DNA from: Methylobacterium gregans
GTDB lineage: Bacteria; Pseudomonadota; Alphaproteobacteria; Rhizobiales; Beijerinckiaceae
Assembly (NCBI RefSeq): GCF_022179245.1
Contig: NZ_BPQM01000006.1
Span: 1-34,285 of the forward strand
Length of the DNA: 34,285 bases
Reading direction: 5' to 3'
This document shows, in pieces, positions 30,326-34,285 of the stretch (within the stretch, counting starts at the first letter, position 1; each line of letters opens with the position of its first letter). The position numbers and the translations under genes were made by a program. Under the pieces are notes generated by a model, which worked only from the letters and a program-made list of their open reading frames with translations, was not told the origin of the DNA and made no database searches.

Positions 30326-31735
30326 ATGGGCGAGACGCAGGACCACACGCACGACATCATGCCCGGCCTCCTGCCGGCCGGCACCCCGGGCGTTCCAGTG
30401 ACGCTCGTCTCCGCCGCGGACTGGGCGGCGCTCGAGGCGGGGCTCGAGCCGCCGCAGCGGGCCTTCGCGGCGGCCACGGGCTTTGCCCCGAAGGCGGGGC
30501 GCCTCGCCCTGCTGCCGGACGCTGAAGGCGGTCTCGGCCGTGTCCTGTTCGGCCTCGGCGACCCGCAAGCACCCGCCTACGACCGGCTGCTTGCCGGCAA
30601 GCTACCCGGCCTTCTCCCGCCCGGCACCTACCGGTTGGAGGGCGCACCCGCCCCGCACGAGGCGGCGCTGGCCTGGCTGATGGGCGCCTACGCGTTTCGC
30701 CGCTACCGGTCGGGCGGCACCGAGACGCCGCGCCTCGTGGCGCCGGACGCCGTGGATGCCGACGCGGTCGGCCGGATCGCCGCCGCGGTGGCGCGGGGGC
30801 GCGACCTCGTCAACACGCCGGCCAACGACCTGGGGCCGGCCGAGATCGAGGCCGCCGTGCGGGCGCTCGCCGCGCGACACGGGGCGCAGGTGAGCGTGAC
30901 CCTGGGCGAGGATCTCGCCCGGGACTTCCCGCTGGTCCACGCGGTCGGGGCCGGCTCGCCTCGCGCGCCGCGGCTGATCGACCTGACCTGGGGGCCCGAG
31001 ACCGCGCCGCGCGTGACCCTCGTCGGCAAGGGCGTGGCCTTCGACACGGGGGGGCTCGACATCAAGCCCTCGGCCGCGATGCTGCTGATGAAGAAGGACA
31101 TGGGGGGCGCGGCAGCCGCCATCGCCGCCGCCGACATGGTGATGGGCGCTGGCCTCCCCGTGCGGCTGCGCCTCATCGTCCCGGCAGTCGAGAACGCGGT
31201 CTCGGGCGAGGCCTTCCGGCCCGGCGACGTGCTGCGCAGCCGCGCGGGGCTGACCGTCGAGATCGGCAATACCGACGCGGAGGGGCGGCTGATCCTCGCC
31301 GACGCGCTGGCGCTCGCCGACGCGGAGGAGCCGGACCTTCTGATCGACTTCGCGACGCTCACGGGCGCCGCCCGGGTCGCGCTCGGCCCCGACCTGCCGG
31401 CCCTCTTCACCGAGGACGACGCGCTGGCCGAGGCGATCGCGGCGGCGGGGCGTGCGGCGATCGACCCGGTCTGGCGCCTGCCGCTCCACCCGCCCTACGC
31501 GAGCCTGCTCGACTCGAAGGTGGCCGACCTCAACAACGTCTCGGGCGGCCCCTTCGCGGGGGCGATCACCGCGGCGCTGTTCCTGCGCCGCTTCGCGCCC
31601 CGAACGCGGGCCCACGCGCATCTCGACCTCTACGGCTGGAACCCCTCGACCAAGCCCGGCCGTCCGGAGGGCGGCGAGGTGCAGACCGCGCGGCTGGTCT
31701 ACGCCCTGCTGAAGGGGCGCTACGGGGGCCTGTAG
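30326..31735 (+). CDS. M17-family leucyl aminopeptidase
   Basis: The product (469 residues from this ATG) carries the M17 signature NTDAEGRL and the preceding metal and active-site elements LVGKGVAFDTGGLDIKPS and MKKDMGGAAA, all intact. The N-terminal domain is the variable regulatory region. These are cytosolic, hexameric, two-metal enzymes that remove N-terminal residues, especially Leu, and finish protein and peptide turnover. Three starts are possible: GTG 30308, ATG 30326, ATG 30359; I prefer 30326 for the GGAG 12 bp upstream. It ends 1 bp before the end of the convergent M20 gene, leaving no room for a terminator. Confidence 0.9.
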   Translation: MGETQDHTHDIMPGLLPAGTPGVPVTLVSAADWAALEAGLEPPQRAFAAATGFAPKAGRLALLPDAEGGLGRVLFGLGDPQAPAYDRLLAGKLPGLLPPGTYRLEGAPAPHEAALAWLMGAYAFRRYRSGGTETPRLVAPDAVDADAVGRIAAAVARGRDLVNTPANDLGPAEIEAAVRALAARHGAQVSVTLGEDLARDFPLVHAVGAGSPRAPRLIDLTWGPETAPRVTLVGKGVAFDTGGLDIKPSAAMLLMKKDMGGAAAAIAAADMVMGAGLPVRLRLIVPAVENAVSGEAFRPGDVLRSRAGLTVEIGNTDAEGRLILADALALADAEEPDLLIDFATLTGAARVALGPDLPALFTEDDALAEAIAAAGRAAIDPVWRLPLHPPYASLLDSKVADLNNVSGGPFAGAITAALFLRRFAPRTRAHAHLDLYGWNPSTKPGRPEGGEVQTARLVYALLKGRYGGL

Positions 31736-31736
31736 G

Positions 31737-32909
31737 TCAGCGCGCCAGCGGCAGCCCCGTCTCCACCAGCCGGGCCCAGAGCGCGGCGCCGAGGGGGGCG
31801 GCCGCGTCGTTGAAGTCGTAGTGCGGGTGGTGGAGCGGCGCGCTGTCGCCGTTGCCGAGGAACAGGTAGGCGCCGGGCCGTCGCTCCAGCATGTAGGAGA
31901 AATCCTCCGCCGCCATCATCGGGGCGACGTTGCGCTCGACCCGATCCTCGCCGACGAGCCCGGCGGCGACATCGGCCACGAAGGCGGCCTCGGCCGGGTC
32001 GTTCTCGGTGACGGGGTAGCTGGAGCCGAAATCGACGCTGCCCGCGGCACCGTGCGCCCGGGCGATGCCCTCGGTCAGGGCGACGATCCGGGCCTTGATC
32101 AGCGTTCGCACCTCGGCCGAGAGCGCCCGCACCGTGCCGCGCAGGGTCACGCTCTGCGGCAGCACGTTGAAGGCCTCGCCGGCCTCCAGGGCGCAGACCG
32201 AGACCACGGCCGATTGTAGCGGGTCGACGTTGCGGGAGACGATCGATTGCAGGGCGAGCACCACGTGGCTCGCCACCACCACGCTGTCGACGGCCGCGTG
32301 CGGGAGCGCCGCGTGGCCGCCCCGTCCCTCGATCGTGATGGTGAAGCGGTCGGTCGAAGCCATGATCGGGCCCGGGCGGATCGCGAAGCGGCCGACGGCC
32401 AGCCCCGGGATGTTGTGCATGCCGTAGACCGCCTCGATGCCGAAGCGCTCCATCAGCCCGTCCTCGACCATCGCCTCGCCGCCACCCCCGCCCTCCTCGG
32501 CGGGCTGGAAGATCAGGACGGCCTGCCCGTCGAAATCGCGGGTCTCGGCGAGGTAGCGGGCGGCGCCGAGCAGCATCGCGGTGTGCCCGTCATGCCCGCA
32601 GGCGTGCATCTTGCCCGGCACGGTCGAGCGGTACGCCAAGTCGCGCACCTCCTGGATCGGCAGCGCGTCCATGTCGGCGCGCAGGCCGATCGCCCGGTTC
32701 GAGCGCCCGCCCCGGCCCCGGATCACCCCGACGACGCCGGTGCGGCCGATGCCGGTGACCACTTCGTCGCAGCCGAACGCCGTGAGCTTGTCGGCCACGA
32801 AGCCGGCCGTGCGCTGCACGTCGTAGAGCAGTTCGGGGTGCGCGTGCAGGTCGTGCCGCCACGCGGTGATGGCGTCGGAGAAGGCCTGGATCCGGTCGAT
32901 GGCGGGCAT
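31737..32909 (-). CDS. M20-family amidohydrolase (hippurate hydrolase/aminoacylase-like)
   Basis: The 390-residue product has the M20D landmarks: RHDLHAHPELLYD near the start, the metal-binding HACGHDGHTAMLLG, the catalytic AEEGGGGGEAMVEDG, GMHNIPGLAVG, and the late metal site MMAAEDFSYML. Such enzymes cleave N-acyl amino acids, hippurate or indole-3-acetyl conjugates in the cytosol. The exact substrate is not readable. The start ATG (MPAIDR) is preferred over a TTG 39 bp upstream. Confidence 0.9.
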   Translation of the reverse strand: MPAIDRIQAFSDAITAWRHDLHAHPELLYDVQRTAGFVADKLTAFGCDEVVTGIGRTGVVGVIRGRGGRSNRAIGLRADMDALPIQEVRDLAYRSTVPGKMHACGHDGHTAMLLGAARYLAETRDFDGQAVLIFQPAEEGGGGGEAMVEDGLMERFGIEAVYGMHNIPGLAVGRFAIRPGPIMASTDRFTITIEGRGGHAALPHAAVDSVVVASHVVLALQSIVSRNVDPLQSAVVSVCALEAGEAFNVLPQSVTLRGTVRALSAEVRTLIKARIVALTEGIARAHGAAGSVDFGSSYPVTENDPAEAAFVADVAAGLVGEDRVERNVAPMMAAEDFSYMLERRPGAYLFLGNGDSAPLHHPHYDFNDAAAPLGAALWARLVETGLPLAR

Positions 32910-33029
32910 GCGGGTGCTCGGGGCCGCTCGGTTTGTCGGGGCGGGCAAGTCCCGGCCAGCAAACAGGGGGCCAACCGGGGCGTCAACCGGAGGCGTGGCC
33001 GTGGGAGGCCGAATGACGCGTCGGTGCCG

Positions 33030-33053
33030 CCCTCCCCCGCGGAGGGGGGAGGG
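33030..33053. repeat. Half-copy of the REP-like palindrome
   Basis: CCCTCCCCC (33030-33038) pairs with GGGGGAGGG (33045-33053), the same kind of arm as in the bipartite repeat at 24278-24334. It lies between the transketolase-like gene and the M20 gene. Confidence 0.5.
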
Positions 33054-33063
33054 ACAGCGCGCG

Positions 33064-34285
33064 CTAGCCCGCCACGAGGCTCAGCTGCCGGATCGGCCGC
33101 TCCGGGCTCAATCCCTGCGCCGCCGCGACGATGCCGCGGGCGTCGATCCCGAAATGGCGGTAGAGGTCGGCCACCGTGCCGGTCTGGCCGAAATGCGCGA
33201 CGCCGAGCGCCCGGGTGCGATGGCCGTGAACGGAGCCGAGCCAGCCGAGGGTCGCCGGGTGCCCGTCGATCACCGTGACGAGGCCGCAATGGCGCGGCAG
33301 GCGCCCGAGGAGCGCCTCGATGTGGCTCTGGACTCCGCGCTCTCCGCGCTCGCGGGCTCCTTGCGCCGCGCTCCAGCCGGCATGCAGCCGGTCCGCCGAG
33401 GTGACGGCCAGCAGCCCGACATCGCGCCGGTCCTCGGCCATGCGGCCGACCGCCTCGATCGCCTCGGGTGCCACCGCGCCCGTATAGGCGACCACGACCT
33501 CGCAGTTCGGCCCCGGCTCGCGCAGCCAGTAGGCGCCGGCCACGACGCTGTCGGCCAGCTCCGCCGTGAGCGCACGGTGCGGCTGCTCCAGGCTGCGGGT
33601 CGAGAGGCGCAGATAGACCGAGCCGCCGGCCTCGCCGTCGCGCTGCACGTAGTCGAGGGCGTGGGCCAGGATCAGCGACAACTCGTCGACGAAGGCCGGC
33701 TCGTAGCTGGCGAGCCCCGGCTGCGACAGGCCGATCAGCGGCGTGCCGATCGACTGGTGGGCACCGCCCTCGGGCGCCAGCGTCACGCCCGAGGGCGTCG
33801 CCGCGATGATGAAGCGGGCGTCTTGGTAGCAGGCGTAGTTCAGGGCATCGAGGCCGCGGGCGATGAAGGGATCGTAGAGCGTGCCGATCGGGATCAGCCG
33901 CTCGCCGAAGAGGCGGTGCGAGAGCCCGAGCCCGGAGAGCAGCAGGAACAGGTTCATCTCGGCGATGCCGAGCTCGATGTGCTGACCCTCGGCGGAAAAG
34001 TCCCAGGTGAAGGTCGAGGGGATGCGCTCGGCCCGGAACAGATCGCGCAGCTCCTCGCGGGCGAACAGGCCGCGCCGGTTCACCCAGCCGCCGAGATTGG
34101 TCGAGACGGTGACGTCCGGCGAGGTGGTGACGATGCGCTCGGTGATCGGCGCGTCCGAGCGGGCGAGCTCGTTCAGGATCATGCCGAAGCCCGCCTGCGT
34201 GGACAGGGTGGGCTGGCGCGGGCACGGGAAGTCCTGCGGCACGGGGAGCCGCGCCTGCGCGACGCCGCGCGGCTCCCCGTGCCGC
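33064..34285 (-). CDS. Transketolase/pyruvate dehydrogenase E1-like protein, C-terminal part (truncated by window)
   Basis: The open frame runs off the window end, so only the last 406 residues are seen. They correspond to the pyrimidine-binding (transketolase middle) and C-terminal domains of a homodimeric 2-oxoacid dehydrogenase E1/transketolase: LSTQAGFGMILNELARS, the SPDVTVSTNLGGWVNR stretch, HIELGIAEMNLF (the catalytic Glu region that activates thiamine diphosphate), then GVTLAPEGGAHQSIGTPLIG and the C-terminal VTVIDGHPATLGWLG. The reading frame stays open upstream of the apparent GTG at 34242, so I treat it as partial. Complete members are about twice this length and include the N-terminal thiamine diphosphate domain. 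Pyruvate is the most likely substrate class. Confidence 0.85.
   Translation of the reverse strand, partial: RHGEPRGVAQARLPVPQDFPCPRQPTLSTQAGFGMILNELARSDAPITERIVTTSPDVTVSTNLGGWVNRRGLFAREELRDLFRAERIPSTFTWDFSAEGQHIELGIAEMNLFLLLSGLGLSHRLFGERLIPIGTLYDPFIARGLDALNYACYQDARFIIAATPSGVTLAPEGGAHQSIGTPLIGLSQPGLASYEPAFVDELSLILAHALDYVQRDGEAGGSVYLRLSTRSLEQPHRALTAELADSVVAGAYWLREPGPNCEVVVAYTGAVAPEAIEAVGRMAEDRRDVGLLAVTSADRLHAGWSAAQGARERGERGVQSHIEALLGRLPRHCGLVTVIDGHPATLGWLGSVHGHRTRALGVAHFGQTGTVADLYRHFGIDARGIVAAAQGLSPERPIRQLSLVAG
34236..34285. repeat. Perfect 19-bp inverted repeat inside the E1-like coding region
   Basis: 34236-34254 and 34267-34285 are exact reverse complements with a 12-bp centre, and the repeat may continue past the window. 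It lies within the open frame of the transketolase/E1-like gene, at a probable inter-domain linker. Confidence 0.7.

Overview
The window is a very GC-rich (roughly 70%) chromosomal segment from an alphaproteobacterium. The general stress response pair phyR/nepR, promoters of the GGAAC-N16/17-CGTT type read by sigma-EcfG, several small families typical of Hyphomicrobiales (DUF2865, DUF1499, DUF2934, DUF1328) and a formyl-CoA:oxalate CoA-transferase together point to Methylobacteriaceae, most likely Methylobacterium or Methylorubrum. The assignment is inferred from gene content. I saw no rRNA, tRNA, transposase, phage gene or CRISPR array.

Layout. 46-3251 (minus): a tightly overlapping four-gene operon of acyl-CoA dehydrogenase, NodS-like methyltransferase, b-type cytochrome and YedY/MsrP-like molybdopterin oxidoreductase. 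3488-8254: a small ORF, an MHS-type MFS transporter, an APC amino-acid permease, a stand-alone cyclic-nucleotide-binding protein and an SCO-type copper protein. 8268-11961: a general stress response (GSR) island, described below. 12278-21473: mostly housekeeping or poorly characterised genes (DUF2865 protein, MBL hydrolase, DUF1499 membrane protein, MarR regulator, HAD phosphatase, DUF2934 protein, several small proteins) and a large P-loop kinase-like protein preceded by an 88-residue ORF. 21726-24231: formyl-CoA transferase (frc) and a 10-formyl-tetrahydrofolate-hydrolase-like protein, behind a promoter with a palindromic operator. 24278-26956: a REP-like palindromic repeat, an NCS1 nucleobase-type transporter and a divergent RutR/TetR-type regulator with a duplicated operator. 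26995-34285: MFS transporter, small secreted proteins, TadD-like TPR lipoprotein, M17 aminopeptidase, M20 amidohydrolase, and the C-terminal half of a transketolase/pyruvate-dehydrogenase-E1-like protein cut by the window end.

The most interesting part is the GSR island. Between 8609 and 11668 there are six exact GGAAC-N16/17-CGTT promoters and one near-exact one. They stand in front of a KGG-domain protein, a secreted 125-residue protein, phyR, nepR, a DUF1328 membrane peptide, a 52-residue unknown ORF, and a stretch with no ORF. That last stretch (about 9625-9713) begins just after a perfect sigma-EcfG promoter and ends at a textbook intrinsic terminator. It folds into a long stem with a C-rich loop, the plan expected for a stress-induced small RNA of the kind known as GsrN in Caulobacter. 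phyR and nepR are transcribed divergently from back-to-back sigma-EcfG promoters whose -35 boxes are only 8 bp apart, so the cascade should feed back on itself. No ecfG gene lies next to nepR here.
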